Source of the DNA: a virus
Reading direction: 5' to 3' (one strand)
Virus record (IMG/VR): IMGVR_UViG_3300028558_000030
Span: 1 to 62,216 of that record
DNA: 62,216 nt
Within the stretch, counting starts at the first letter, position 1; the number at the start of each line of letters is the position of its first letter. Below the pieces are notes generated by a model. It had not been told where the DNA came from. It did no database searches and was given only the letters and a program-made list of their open reading frames with translations. Made by a program: the position numbers and the translations under genes. Positions 17,266-25,231 of this stretch are shown here, piece after piece.

Positions 17266-18177
17266 TTAGCTTACTGCAACTGCTACAGCGAGAGTTTGGT
17301 TGTCAGCAGTAACCTTGACTGAACTAGTTACAGCTGCAACGCTGGCTAGGTTAGTCACTGAGATTGTGATCTTAGTCGCGCTAATTGAAGCAAAGCTAGC
17401 TTGCTTCAATGTCTCAGCACCAGTACCAGTGATGATAACTGAGGAGACGTCCGGAGCCAACGAGGTTAGGTTGGTACCCGTGATGACCAACTCAAGGACG
17501 TAGCTCCCTGTGTCCGAGTCAACACCAGCAGCATTGGCGAAGGTGATCTGAGTATTGCCAAGCCTACTAGCAATAGTGAATGTACCGTTGTTTCCAGCGT
17601 TGGAAGCACCAGAGATCTTGATCTTCTTACCTACATCGGCAGCAGTAAATGTTGCAGCTGCATCGGTCAGAGTCACTGTACCAGCTGCGAAAGCAATCCC
17701 AGATCCAGTACCACGTCGAAGAACCGCCGAGGAGACCGTCGGAGCTGCCACATCAGCCGCGGTGAACGATGTCACCGTGATGAGCGGATAGGCCGCATTG
17801 GAAGCTACCGTCTTAGCTAGACCAGCAATAACCCCGTGGTCTTGACTAAGCAACACCCTGTCCGAGGTGTTGATGTCAATGTACCCAGCCACTGTCGTGT
17901 CGTGAGTACCATCGGGGAGCAACTTATACTTCGGAATGTAACACTTCTGCTTGGGGTAGTTCACTCCAGGCTGGGTGCTCTTGTCGCGCCCACCCAAAGA
18001 GCTACCATCCCTTTGGTAGTTCGCCGGGGCTAGAATCCCGCCCACGACTGACGCTGGGCTACCGGATACCTTCTCCCTGGCTACTCCACGTCGGGCGGAC
18101 TTGTTTGGAAGCCCGTCATCAATATCATTGATGAGGATAGATCCTGAAATGGTCTGGTTATGAATGAGCCTCAACAT
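17266..18177 (-). CDS. Probable virion protein with repeated Ig-like strands
   Basis: The 303-residue product has an N-terminal part with a DIDDGLPNKSARRG segment and a Cys-containing strand (KQKCYIPKYKLLPDG), followed by about 170 residues of beta-rich Ala/Thr/Ser/Val sequence (GNNGTFTIASRLGNTQITF, ITGTNLTSLAPDVSSVIIT) that reads like two Ig-like domains. Such domains decorate heads and tails. AGGAG lies eight bases before the ATG. The particular location in the virion is unknown. Confidence 0.7.
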   Translation of the reverse strand: MLRLIHNQTISGSILINDIDDGLPNKSARRGVAREKVSGSPASVVGGILAPANYQRDGSSLGGRDKSTQPGVNYPKQKCYIPKYKLLPDGTHDTTVAGYIDINTSDRVLLSQDHGVIAGLAKTVASNAAYPLITVTSFTAADVAAPTVSSAVLRRGTGSGIAFAAGTVTLTDAAATFTAADVGKKIKISGASNAGNNGTFTIASRLGNTQITFANAAGVDSDTGSYVLELVITGTNLTSLAPDVSSVIITGTGAETLKQASFASISATKITISVTNLASVAAVTSSVKVTADNQTLAVAVAVS

Positions 18178-18348
18178 CTAACAGCTCCTCGCTAGTGAGT
18201 GGACAGGGTTCAATGAGATAGGGCCTATAAGGAGATCAACGAGGACCAACTTGAAGGCTTCCTTGTACCCTAGTTTGGTCATGCATTCGATACTACCTAT
18301 AGGTACAATACCCAACGAGTATTCCTGGTCCGAGTATCGATAAACCAT
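18178..18348 (-). CDS. Possible small gene of 56 codons in a long gap
   Basis: The 312-base space between 18177 and 18490 holds one sensible minus-strand frame: ATG at 18348, no internal stop, ending with TAG directly before the ATG of the next gene, which suggests coupling. The product is hydrophobic in its second half (YKEAFKLVLVDLLIGPISL). Only a distant AGGAAG is seen before the ATG, so expression is uncertain. I see no gene in the remaining 141 bases (18349-18489), only short inverted repeats. Confidence 0.45.
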   Translation of the reverse strand: MVYRYSDQEYSLGIVPIGSIECMTKLGYKEAFKLVLVDLLIGPISLNPVHSLARSC

Positions 18349-18489
18349 AGAACTTAAACAGTGACTTCCTGGACCATGCTACTAGCGTGCTCGTTGACAG
18401 TCGTAACCGGACGGCATCTTGCAGTACCCCCCGCCAGGAGTTCCCCATTGAACTAATAGGGTATGAACCCCAGCAGCTAAACCTGTTTT

Positions 18490-19146
18490 TCAGCGTGGAT
18501 TTGCGTAGGTGAATTGGGCAGAGAATGCAACCGTCCCACCAGAACCTCGAACCCAGACAGAGGACACAATCCCATCGAAGCCGACGCTCTCTTGACTTGA
18601 AGCTTGCCCAGGTACAACGATCTCAGGCCCACCTTCTTGGAAAGCCACATATAGAGGGAGCGTGGTGCTCAGATTCCGAACCCGAAAGTTGGACATCTGC
18701 CGAGGCAGATCGATACGTAGAGAGTCTGCGATGGTTGACCCACTAGGCGCGGTCGCATTGAATCCAGATTGCTCGTTGCCTACATACGGAGGCAGAACCA
18801 AAGTAGCCGCACTAGGGGCTGGACTACTCATATCAGCCCCAGCTGAGTTCACGTATACCAACTTCAGCCAAAAGAAAGCCGAGTCAGGAAGCCCATAATT
18901 GGATGGCTTCATGAGAATTTGTACGTTGTTACCAGGTTGTATTGGGTTTTGAGCACCCGCAACAGATGGATCAACCAGACCGAGATTGGTAACAGTCACT
19001 ACTGCGGTAGGTGATGTAAAACCAGGCTCTGTAGCTGTGTAAAGGCGGTACTTAACAACACCAGTTGAAACAGAGTCCAATAAAGGCGTTGTGAAGTGAA
19101 AGAAGCCCGGCTTGCGTCGTAGGATTGAGAAGAGGCGTCCGCTCAT
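18490..19146 (-). CDS. Probable virion protein, beta-rich
   Basis: The 218-residue product has a short basic N-terminus (MSGRLFSILRRKPGFFHF) and then a series of strands (VKYRLYTATEPGFTSPTAV, FFWLKLVYVNSAG). The last third (FRVRNLSTTLPLYVAFQ to FSAQFTYANPR) looks like a separate beta domain. Its ATG overlaps the stop of the zinc-ribbon gene (ATGA) and AGGTGG lies upstream. It is probably a structural protein by composition and position. Confidence 0.7.
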   Translation of the reverse strand: MSGRLFSILRRKPGFFHFTTPLLDSVSTGVVKYRLYTATEPGFTSPTAVVTVTNLGLVDPSVAGAQNPIQPGNNVQILMKPSNYGLPDSAFFWLKLVYVNSAGADMSSPAPSAATLVLPPYVGNEQSGFNATAPSGSTIADSLRIDLPRQMSNFRVRNLSTTLPLYVAFQEGGPEIVVPGQASSQESVGFDGIVSSVWVRGSGGTVAFSAQFTYANPR

Positions 19147-19559
19147 GATGTCACCACCTGTGGGCTTTTGACAAGAGGATCATAAGTCGACGCAGAGGCA
19201 TCACCCTTTTCCTTTCGAGCTAGTTCTTGAGCCTCTCTCCAGGTACCAGTCTCTTCACCATTGTAGTTGGGTTGAAGACTAGCTTTGAACACATGGTCCT
19301 TCTCTTTCTTAGCAACCTCTTCACGCCTCTTCTTGCGATAAGCGTTCTCTTTGATGGACTTCGTTGTCCAACCCCCTGATTCACCCTCTTTTAGGACAAA
19401 TCCAAGGTTGCCAGGAGCAAAACCGATCTTGGCTTCAAGGCCACAATTTTTGCAGGTGAGTTTCCTGGTACCTGCTTGTACCTCGTCGTACGCTGTATAG
19501 GAGAGTCGTTGGTCCCTAGTAGTTCCACATTCGAGACACTCTACTTGGTAAGTCGGCAT
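19143..19559 (-). CDS. FmdB-type zinc-ribbon protein
   Basis: Residues 1-45 carry two CxxC pairs (MPTYQVECLECG, then LTCKNCGLEAK), the zinc-ribbon arrangement of FmdB-like regulators. A highly charged helical tail follows (AYRKKRREEVAKKEKDHVF). ATG at 19559 is preferred over an upstream frame extension because the product then begins MPTYQVEC exactly like other family members, and GAGGA precedes it. It is the second such protein in the window, the other being at 5423-5860, and neighbours a SWIM zinc-finger gene. Confidence 0.72.
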   Translation of the reverse strand: MPTYQVECLECGTTRDQRLSYTAYDEVQAGTRKLTCKNCGLEAKIGFAPGNLGFVLKEGESGGWTTKSIKENAYRKKRREEVAKKEKDHVFKASLQPNYNGEETGTWREAQELARKEKGDASASTYDPLVKSPQVVTS

Positions 19560-19581
19560 ACTTCCTCGATACCGTATACAC

Positions 19582-20412
19582 CTACTTGCTCTTTTTCTTG
19601 ACTGGGATGGACCACCCACGAACCTTAGTCATCACTGCTGCAACATGTTTACAAACTCTGTTGTTTCGAGCAGGATCTTTGATGTTAGGCGTTGAAGCAG
19701 TACCCACTGGTTTTCCATCGAGGTACTTCTCACCCTTGGCGTGATACTCGGATCCCAACCATCTCCAAGCCTTGCACGAGCATGAAAAGTTGACATCCAT
19801 CTTGGCGAGGGCAATCATATTGCCCTTACGAACCGCCTTGAGTCTGACCATCTTTGGTCCGTTGCCACAGTCAACCGAGAAGATCCATCTGAGGTTTGGT
19901 ACGTCGGTCCTCTTGGTAGTCGCTACACAGGAAGTCGCCCTCTCATTGACCTTCGGGTTCAACCCCTGTTCAATCTCGGAGAGCTTGGAAGCTACTCGTA
20001 CTGGAGCCTCGAGAGATACTGGAACCTCATGCGCGCACCTGAGCAACCAGAGCTGGGCTACATTTTCAACTATTGAAGCGTTATGCCGATGAGGGATACC
20101 ATCTCGATAAGGGTACCGAGTGATTGAGTCATCATCCACATGAGGTCCCGGGCGCCGATAGGTTGGTCTGGCCTGTGAGTGATCAATCTCGTCTTGCTTG
20201 TTCTGATCCTTCAACAGGTCGTCAGCGTCGTCAACCTTGTACATCGAGCTATCCTCGACATCTGGCTTACGCTCACCCTCATCATCTGGCTTCGCGAAGG
20301 TAGCTGACCCTGGGATGTCAGAATCCAAACCGACGCCCTTCTGAGACGGACCTGTCCCAGGCAGCCCTGACTCTGCTATTGGAGACCACAAGGTTGTGCT
20401 ATCCTTGTTCAT
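19582..20412 (-). CDS. SWIM-type zinc-finger protein
   Basis: The last third contains FSCSCKAWRW and, about 40 residues later, RVCKHVAAVM: the CxC...CxH pattern of a SWIM zinc finger, a domain that binds DNA or proteins. The preceding strands (RWIFSVDCGNGPKMVRLKA) fit the usual setting of this domain. The first ~100 residues are acidic and disordered and include WSPIAESGLPGTGP, a motif also found in the protein encoded at 43125-44624. The tail ends with basic residues (VKKKSK). ATG overlaps the upstream stop (ATGA). A SWIM domain in a phage late operon is uncommon, and its partner is unknown. Confidence 0.72.
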   Translation of the reverse strand: MNKDSTTLWSPIAESGLPGTGPSQKGVGLDSDIPGSATFAKPDDEGERKPDVEDSSMYKVDDADDLLKDQNKQDEIDHSQARPTYRRPGPHVDDDSITRYPYRDGIPHRHNASIVENVAQLWLLRCAHEVPVSLEAPVRVASKLSEIEQGLNPKVNERATSCVATTKRTDVPNLRWIFSVDCGNGPKMVRLKAVRKGNMIALAKMDVNFSCSCKAWRWLGSEYHAKGEKYLDGKPVGTASTPNIKDPARNNRVCKHVAAVMTKVRGWSIPVKKKSK

Positions 20413-21077
20413 TTCTTGTAGTTAGCGAAGTCACTTGCAGACCACTGAGTGTTCACCTTGTTTGCCGCGGTAAAGAAGACATCCGACAAGGCATTTTTCC
20501 CATCTTCCTCCAACTGACCTATAGCATTGCCAATCGATTGAAGAATGATGAAAAGTTGTCGTTTAGAAGCTTGGGGCTTCTTCTTCTTGAGTACCTTCAA
20601 GGTTTCAATTGCGGCATCAATCTCAAGCCGATACCGACTCAATGGATCTTCACCCTCGGCAGCTGACTTGAAGTTGTCCTTGTGCTCGTCGTTCATCTCC
20701 TTCCACTTCTTGGAGTCTTCTGGATTCATATTCTGAGTAGGGTCCGCAGGCTTACCCTCCTCGAACCGACTCCTACGAGCTTCTTCAGTAGCGTAGATGT
20801 TCCAGCGACGATTAACCCAGCCAGAGGCTGTCTTCAATGATTCGGCGTATAGGTCTAGCACGATTGGACTACTCCTCGTTGTTTGTACAATACCCCTGAC
20901 AAGGCTACCTAGAAGCTTCTTAAGCTCTACCAACCGCTCGGAGTCACTCGAGTCCTTGTAGGACCCCAATACCTTCTGGGCAGCTGTGAGGTCTAGTAAC
21001 AACTGACTGATGCCATCGTTTACTTTGGTAATGGCCCTAGATAGTTGTTCCTTAGACGAGGAGGTAATTGAGTTCAT
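20409..21077 (-). CDS. Helical late protein of unknown function
   Basis: The product of about 222 residues is largely helical, with polar stretches (ATEEARRSRFEEGKPAD) and a basic segment KVLKKKKPQASKRQL. ATG at 21077 has AGGGTAA about eight bases upstream and avoids a 43-base overlap with the previous gene, so it is preferred over a longer frame starting at 21152. It is coupled to the SWIM gene. I do not recognise a family. Confidence 0.65.
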   Translation of the reverse strand: MNSITSSSKEQLSRAITKVNDGISQLLLDLTAAQKVLGSYKDSSDSERLVELKKLLGSLVRGIVQTTRSSPIVLDLYAESLKTASGWVNRRWNIYATEEARRSRFEEGKPADPTQNMNPEDSKKWKEMNDEHKDNFKSAAEGEDPLSRYRLEIDAAIETLKVLKKKKPQASKRQLFIILQSIGNAIGQLEEDGKNALSDVFFTAANKVNTQWSASDFANYKK

Positions 21078-21109
21078 GGCGGACTTACCCTGTGGATCGA
21101 TGACTTGAC

Positions 21110-22213
21110 TTACTGATGCTTGTCCTTGACTACGTCCTTGTTCTTCTCCCACTGGTCAGCGATCTCGTTGAGTTGCTCCTCACTGAGGTTCGGGTTGGCA
21201 CTCTTGAAACCCTTCATGACCTCTTCACGAGAATTGGCTTGAATTGGACCCATAGCCTCAAGGGCTTGCTGGGAGGTCTGAGAGAGGGCCATCAGGACTC
21301 GACGAACCCTCAGGCTAGCCACATGCGGGGGGATGCGAGCTGCTTGGATCTCATCAGCGATCCGACGAAGGGCGGTTGCGATATGATTGGTAGAAGCTGC
21401 TCTGAACATGGATGATGTCTTTCCTTGCTGATTACTGGATGCTGAGAAGTTGTAGACAGCCTCATCGGCTACCTCGGTTTGAAACCTTCGCCAGGCTGCC
21501 TCAGCCTTGGGCCCAACCAAGAACGTCTTGTTATTGGGGAAGTACAAAACCCGGTCACCCGCTTTGAAGGGGGTTCCATCCTGTGCCTTCCCAGGATACC
21601 GAGCCTCCAACCAATGAGGATCTCGTGGAACGTAACGTGCGATTACCTTGTAGGAGTGCTTGATCTTCTTCAAGGACTTGGCTGCGAGGCTTTGAATATC
21701 CTCAACCTGATCCTGCATTTGAGGCGGTATGGACTTGCGAAGTCGGGCGACCTCTAGAAGAATGTGTTCTAGATTTGCAGTTAGTTCGTTGATGTCACGA
21801 ATCGCCAACTCAGTAGCCATCCTAGGCTGACCCTCAGGCAATGGTTGAATGAATGGTGACCTACGGTCAATCTGCCGTAGGCGAGTATTCCGAAGTACGT
21901 CTTCCAATTCTTCAACCTTTTCTGGTTTGAGCTGAGTCTTCAACTCCTCGTAATCCAAACGAGAAGCGGCCAATGCCGTAGCGGCCAATGCTTTATCCAG
22001 CTTGAACAAGGCATCCGGTATGCCGTAGATGGTATCACCCGCGATCTCATAGAAATGATCCCGACTGGGGGATGTAGATATCAGGCGCACTGCCTGACTT
22101 ACGAACTTCTTGAGCTGCTCACAACGAAGACGGGCGTCAGTGAGCTCCTCCATTATGTAAATGAGGGCTCCCCCTTCTTTGTGCATAGTACCCGTCTGAT
22201 TGGCATTGTCCAT
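21110..22213 (-). CDS. Large helical late protein of unknown function
   Basis: This 367-residue product is rich in amphipathic helices (LTANLEHILLEVARLRKSI, VASLRVRRVLMALSQTSQQ). A small beta insert near residues 215-235 contains FKAGDRVLYFPNNKTFLVG, similar in style to an SH3/KOW strand pair. It follows a strong 14-bp hairpin. The start is uncertain: the ATG at 22213 lacks a Shine-Dalgarno, and ATGs at codons 10 and 21 are alternatives. Function unknown. Confidence 0.65.
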   Translation of the reverse strand: MDNANQTGTMHKEGGALIYIMEELTDARLRCEQLKKFVSQAVRLISTSPSRDHFYEIAGDTIYGIPDALFKLDKALAATALAASRLDYEELKTQLKPEKVEELEDVLRNTRLRQIDRRSPFIQPLPEGQPRMATELAIRDINELTANLEHILLEVARLRKSIPPQMQDQVEDIQSLAAKSLKKIKHSYKVIARYVPRDPHWLEARYPGKAQDGTPFKAGDRVLYFPNNKTFLVGPKAEAAWRRFQTEVADEAVYNFSASSNQQGKTSSMFRAASTNHIATALRRIADEIQAARIPPHVASLRVRRVLMALSQTSQQALEAMGPIQANSREEVMKGFKSANPNLSEEQLNEIADQWEKNKDVVKDKHQ

Positions 22214-22222
22214 CGAACAGAA

Positions 22223-22262
22223 GAAGCTACAAGAGGACTAACGATCACCCTCTTGTAGCTTC
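22223..22262 (-). terminator. Strong 14-bp hairpin between two late genes
   Basis: A perfect 14-bp stem (GAAGCTACAAGAGG with CCTCTTGTAGCTTC) closes a 12-base loop, and TTCTTCTGTT follows on the minus strand. It sits after the stop of the gene at 22291 and before the ATG at 22213. This is one of the clearest terminator-like structures in the window. Confidence 0.8.
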
Positions 22263-22290
22263 ACATTGGGACACTTGATGTGGATGTAAC

Positions 22291-23580
22291 TCAGCTCTGG
22301 AAGGCCTCTGGGAATTCCTCCATGAGCAACTTCTTGAACTCATCACTCTCAGCAGCAAAGACTGCTCTGATGATGTCAGGGCGCTCCTCATAGTTCAACC
22401 GAATCATGGCCAAACGCTTCTTCCAATGAGCGGAGAAGTTGTAATCATCAGGGAAGTCACTGCAGAGAGCCTTGGCGACTATCTTACGGTAGTCCGCGGT
22501 CCCGTCACTCTCGATACGAGACTTAGGCTCCTCACCGGTAGGTAATGCCGATGCCATCTGGGGCTCAACCTGTGCCTGCTGCTTAAACCCAGTCTTAGGT
22601 CCATTGGTATTCCGGAACGTGATCCCTTCTTGCTCAATGACCGACTCTCGGGGCTTCTCAGTGGACCCTGAGGCGTCATAGATTTCTGTCCCACCACCAG
22701 AGGTAACTCCGACCGAGATACCCTCCACGGTTTTAGTCTGGGTTGGTGCAACCCTTCCGACAACTGGTGAGCCTGAGGCTGACATCACTCGAGCCTTGGG
22801 TTGTGGCTGGGCCTGTTGCTTCATCCCAGGCTGATTCATCGTTGCCAAGTTGGTTGTGACAGCTGGTGGAGGCACATATCCAGGCGTCCTACTCTGGATG
22901 TCATCCTTGCGGGCTTCTTTCTCCGCAACGTATACCGCGCGCTCTCCTTCGGTCATCCTGGAGAGTAGTTCTTCTTCAGAGATCCCCTCCCCAGGTTGAA
23001 TCTTCACAAGTTCAGCATCTCGAATGGCTGTCCCCACATTATTGGGGGTAACCTGCAGCCCAGTCTTCGCCGCAGTCCTAAACGCCCGAGGAACCTCGAC
23101 TCCAAACTCAGCCCCACCAACGAGTTCAGTACTACTCCCGCGCGCAACGAAGGCTCCTGATCGCCCCTGGGACTGTCTAACTTCTGCAGTCCGTTGATTG
23201 GCTTGCTGGGTCCTCTCAGAACGACTCATCACGATCCGCTCGTCTGACTCCACCGTAACGATAGCTGACTTCTTTGGAGGAGACAGCGGATTGGTACCTA
23301 GGTCGTTCGCTGGACGAACCCCAATGTTTGCCGAAGGAGCTGCCTGTTGAGGAGCTTCAGGGTCATACTCTTCAGCTGGGACAACCCAACCCATTCGGAT
23401 AGCTCCTCGAAGGGTCGGTAATACGAACCGATTGCCATTCAACTCAACGTTAGTACCATCGAATAGGATCTCCATCCCTGCATAAACACTGTAGTTGGTA
23501 CCACCTAGTGTGAATGACTTCGTTGAGATGTAGCGCCCCATCTTCCCCGGCATGAATCTGATCTGGGTCTGTTGTTCCAT
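22291..23580 (-). CDS. Large disordered late protein with N-terminal beta domain
   Basis: The first ~75 residues form a compact beta domain (YSVYAGMEILFDGTNVELN, then VLPTLRGAIRMGWVV). The centre, about residues 80-350, is rich in Gln, Pro, Ser, Thr and Ala and reads as disordered. The last 65 residues are helical (YNFSAHWKKRLAMIRLNYE). AGGAG lies seven bases before the ATG. It lies downstream of the capsid region and is followed by a strong terminator. I do not recognise a family; a long linker-like virion or assembly protein is plausible. Confidence 0.68.
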   Translation of the reverse strand: MEQQTQIRFMPGKMGRYISTKSFTLGGTNYSVYAGMEILFDGTNVELNGNRFVLPTLRGAIRMGWVVPAEEYDPEAPQQAAPSANIGVRPANDLGTNPLSPPKKSAIVTVESDERIVMSRSERTQQANQRTAEVRQSQGRSGAFVARGSSTELVGGAEFGVEVPRAFRTAAKTGLQVTPNNVGTAIRDAELVKIQPGEGISEEELLSRMTEGERAVYVAEKEARKDDIQSRTPGYVPPPAVTTNLATMNQPGMKQQAQPQPKARVMSASGSPVVGRVAPTQTKTVEGISVGVTSGGGTEIYDASGSTEKPRESVIEQEGITFRNTNGPKTGFKQQAQVEPQMASALPTGEEPKSRIESDGTADYRKIVAKALCSDFPDDYNFSAHWKKRLAMIRLNYEERPDIIRAVFAAESDEFKKLLMEEFPEAFQS

Positions 23581-23636
23581 CTTGGTCTCCTATAGGGGGT
23601 GTTTACCCGACTACCTATAGGGGGCCTATAAGGAGC

Positions 23637-24149
23637 TTATCGATTGCCGGCGGATGGGGTGCAAAACTCACATGTCGACTTAGGCTTGTTCTTATGCCAC
23701 CTCAAATGAGTGTAGTAGCGTCCCATCCTACTTCTATCTTCTGGGCTAACCTGGTCCAGATTCACGCTACTAACCCCATCATTGAGGGTGGTGGAGATCG
23801 CTCTGCCAGAGTATGGCAAAGGACCACCGAACTCCCATAAGAGTATCTCCTCAATTACTGGGTAGCCAAGTCCTACTCGACACTCATTGATGAAGAGTAG
23901 CAATTCAGGGGTCACCCTAAAGAACCCTCGACTGAGGGTTATACGAGCCTCGATGAACAACTCGTGTACATACTGTTCGGAGAGGTCTGTCCAGGCAAGG
24001 AGCGCGACCCTACGGAATGTACTTGCTCTGATGTTAGTGAGACGATTACGGATACAACTACTAGTTCCAACCTTGACTACTTCTGGCTCAACTAAGGCGA
24101 AGTAGGTGCCCTTACCAGATGGGGCAGGAAGGTCTACGGTGATTCCCAT
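23637..24149 (-). CDS. GIY-YIG-like (T5orf172/MUG113-type) protein
   Basis: Residues about 14-95 match the T5orf172 branch of the GIY-YIG nuclease superfamily: TYFALVEPEVVKVGTSS, RNRLTNIR, an ELFIEAR helix and GFFRVTPELLLFI. Members cut DNA or belong to mobile elements. The C-terminus has a small H...C..C segment (HLRWHKNKPKSTCEFC) that may bind zinc. The ATG follows the HU-gene hairpin directly and has no Shine-Dalgarno, so expression may be weak. It could be a freestanding homing-type nuclease, but activity is unproven. Confidence 0.65.
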   Translation of the reverse strand: MGITVDLPAPSGKGTYFALVEPEVVKVGTSSCIRNRLTNIRASTFRRVALLAWTDLSEQYVHELFIEARITLSRGFFRVTPELLLFINECRVGLGYPVIEEILLWEFGGPLPYSGRAISTTLNDGVSSVNLDQVSPEDRSRMGRYYTHLRWHKNKPKSTCEFCTPSAGNR

Positions 24150-24161
24150 CGGTTAAGCCAT

Positions 24162-24203
24162 TAGGTGTCGTGGGATAGCTGTAAGCTGTACCCACGACAC
24201 CTA
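24162..24203 (-). terminator. 13-bp hairpin after the HU-like gene
   Basis: A perfect 13-bp stem (TAGGTGTCGTGGG with CCCACGACACCTA) closes a 16-base loop that itself contains AGCT repeats. It lies 11 bases after the stop of the HU-like gene. No T tract follows, so it could also protect the 3' end of an abundant message. Confidence 0.75.
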
Positions 24204-24213
24204 CAGACGATTG

Positions 24214-24564
24214 TTACTTCTTGGCAGTCTTCTTGGCTTTCGGCGTAGCCGTCTTCTCTGTTGCCTGGACAACTCCAACTTCCACCTTGATGGCCTTCAG
24301 GAATCGGGCCTTCAGTTTCTTGGACGGTGGCTTGGCGGCAACAGTCATCTCTTTGCCGGTGGCAGGGTTGCGCGCCTTGCGCTCCGCCTTGGCGGGGACG
24401 TTGACGAGTGCGAATTTAACCACACCCGGGAGTACGAACTTCTTGTCCTTACGGAGACTCTTGGCCGCAACCGTAGTCAGAGCGACCAAGAACCCACGAA
24501 CGTGGGACTTGGTGGTGCCTTCCATCTCGCCAGCAACAGCCGCAATCAGTTCAGTCTTAGTCAT
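24214..24564 (-). CDS. HU-family DNA-binding protein
   Basis: The 116-residue product begins MTKTELIAAVAGEMEG, the HU/IHF start, and contains the arm signature RNPATGKEMTVAAKPP. HU proteins are dimers that bend and compact DNA. A Lys/Ala/Thr-rich tail (ATPKAKKTAKK) extends beyond the usual ~90 residues, like the tails of some chlamydial and actinobacterial HU proteins. ATG at 24564 is chosen because the product then starts as HU does and AAGGA lies nine bases upstream. It may compact phage DNA or alter the host nucleoid. Confidence 0.88.
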   Translation of the reverse strand: MTKTELIAAVAGEMEGTTKSHVRGFLVALTTVAAKSLRKDKKFVLPGVVKFALVNVPAKAERKARNPATGKEMTVAAKPPSKKLKARFLKAIKVEVGVVQATEKTATPKAKKTAKK

Positions 24565-24679
24565 AACGCATATTCCTTCATCTGGGTTGTTTTTGCGGAA
24601 GGAACACTCTCCACTCCGTCTACTTCGTAACAACTACACCACCAACTAATGATTTAGCGGGGGCGGTATAGAAATAAAT

Positions 24680-25147
24680 CTAGGGGGTCACAACTTCACC
24701 ATCGACGGGTGACTCTGAGCTAGTCCATAAGGTAGATAGCTCTACTTGATCATCAGAGGCGACAGTCAACATCGCCTGCTGAGCAAAAGCAGCCTCCTCC
24801 TCACGAGCTTTTAGGAAGAGGGCTACCCTACCTTTGATCTCATCGTAGGCTACTCTCAAAGCTTCCTCTTCAGAGTATGCTGATCCTCTGAACTCCTGAC
24901 TGAACACGTTCTCGAATACTTTTGGAGCTTCGGCTACGTCTTCAGCACCGGGTTCTTGATTTAGGATACTCAGGTCACCAGTGTACTTGTCCCCAGACAA
25001 CTTGATGACCACTTCCCAAAGAGGGTTTGAGGGGAGTACCTCGACCGGGCTATTTTTGAACTCGAAGGTGACACTCGTAAGGGCGTTACGGTTGATCGCC
25101 TTCCCATAGAGGTGGAGGGCCTCTGAAATGGTGGAGAGGATGCTCAT
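24680..25147 (-). CDS. Hypothetical protein, 155 aa
   Basis: The product has a short N-terminal helix (LSTISEALHLYGKAI), beta strands in the middle (LWEVVIKLSGDKYTGDLSI) and an acidic helical C-terminal half (AYSEEEALRVAYDEIKGRV). ATG at 25147 is preferred over an upstream GTG at 25162, but no clear Shine-Dalgarno is present for either. The gene is preceded by a homing endonuclease gene and followed by the HU-like gene. No family recognised. Confidence 0.6.
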   Translation of the reverse strand: MSILSTISEALHLYGKAINRNALTSVTFEFKNSPVEVLPSNPLWEVVIKLSGDKYTGDLSILNQEPGAEDVAEAPKVFENVFSQEFRGSAYSEEEALRVAYDEIKGRVALFLKAREEEAAFAQQAMLTVASDDQVELSTLWTSSESPVDGEVVTP

Positions 25148-25184
25148 GCCAATTGGGTACACCGGAAGTCAGCGCCCCCAAGAA

Positions 25185-25213
25185 CCAAAGAGGATGAAAA
25201 ATCAACTCTTTGG
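25185..25213 (-). terminator. Hairpin after the homing endonuclease gene
   Basis: An 8-bp stem (CCAAAGAG with CTCTTTGG) closes a T-rich 13-base loop about 20 bases after the endonuclease stop codon, followed by TTCTTGG. It probably ends the endonuclease transcript. Confidence 0.5.
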
Positions 25214-25231
25214 CTACACGGCCAGTTACGG

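Noticed and set aside
18349-18489. tRNA-like segment with a D-arm-like AGTTC...GAACT hairpin on the minus strand
   Set aside because: No matching acceptor or anticodon stem could be formed around it.
18221-23635. A 14-base element GGGCCTATAAGGAG at 18221-18234 and 23622-23635
   Set aside because: One copy is inside the possible small gene, and a few 14-base matches are expected by chance in a window of this length; no third copy was seen.
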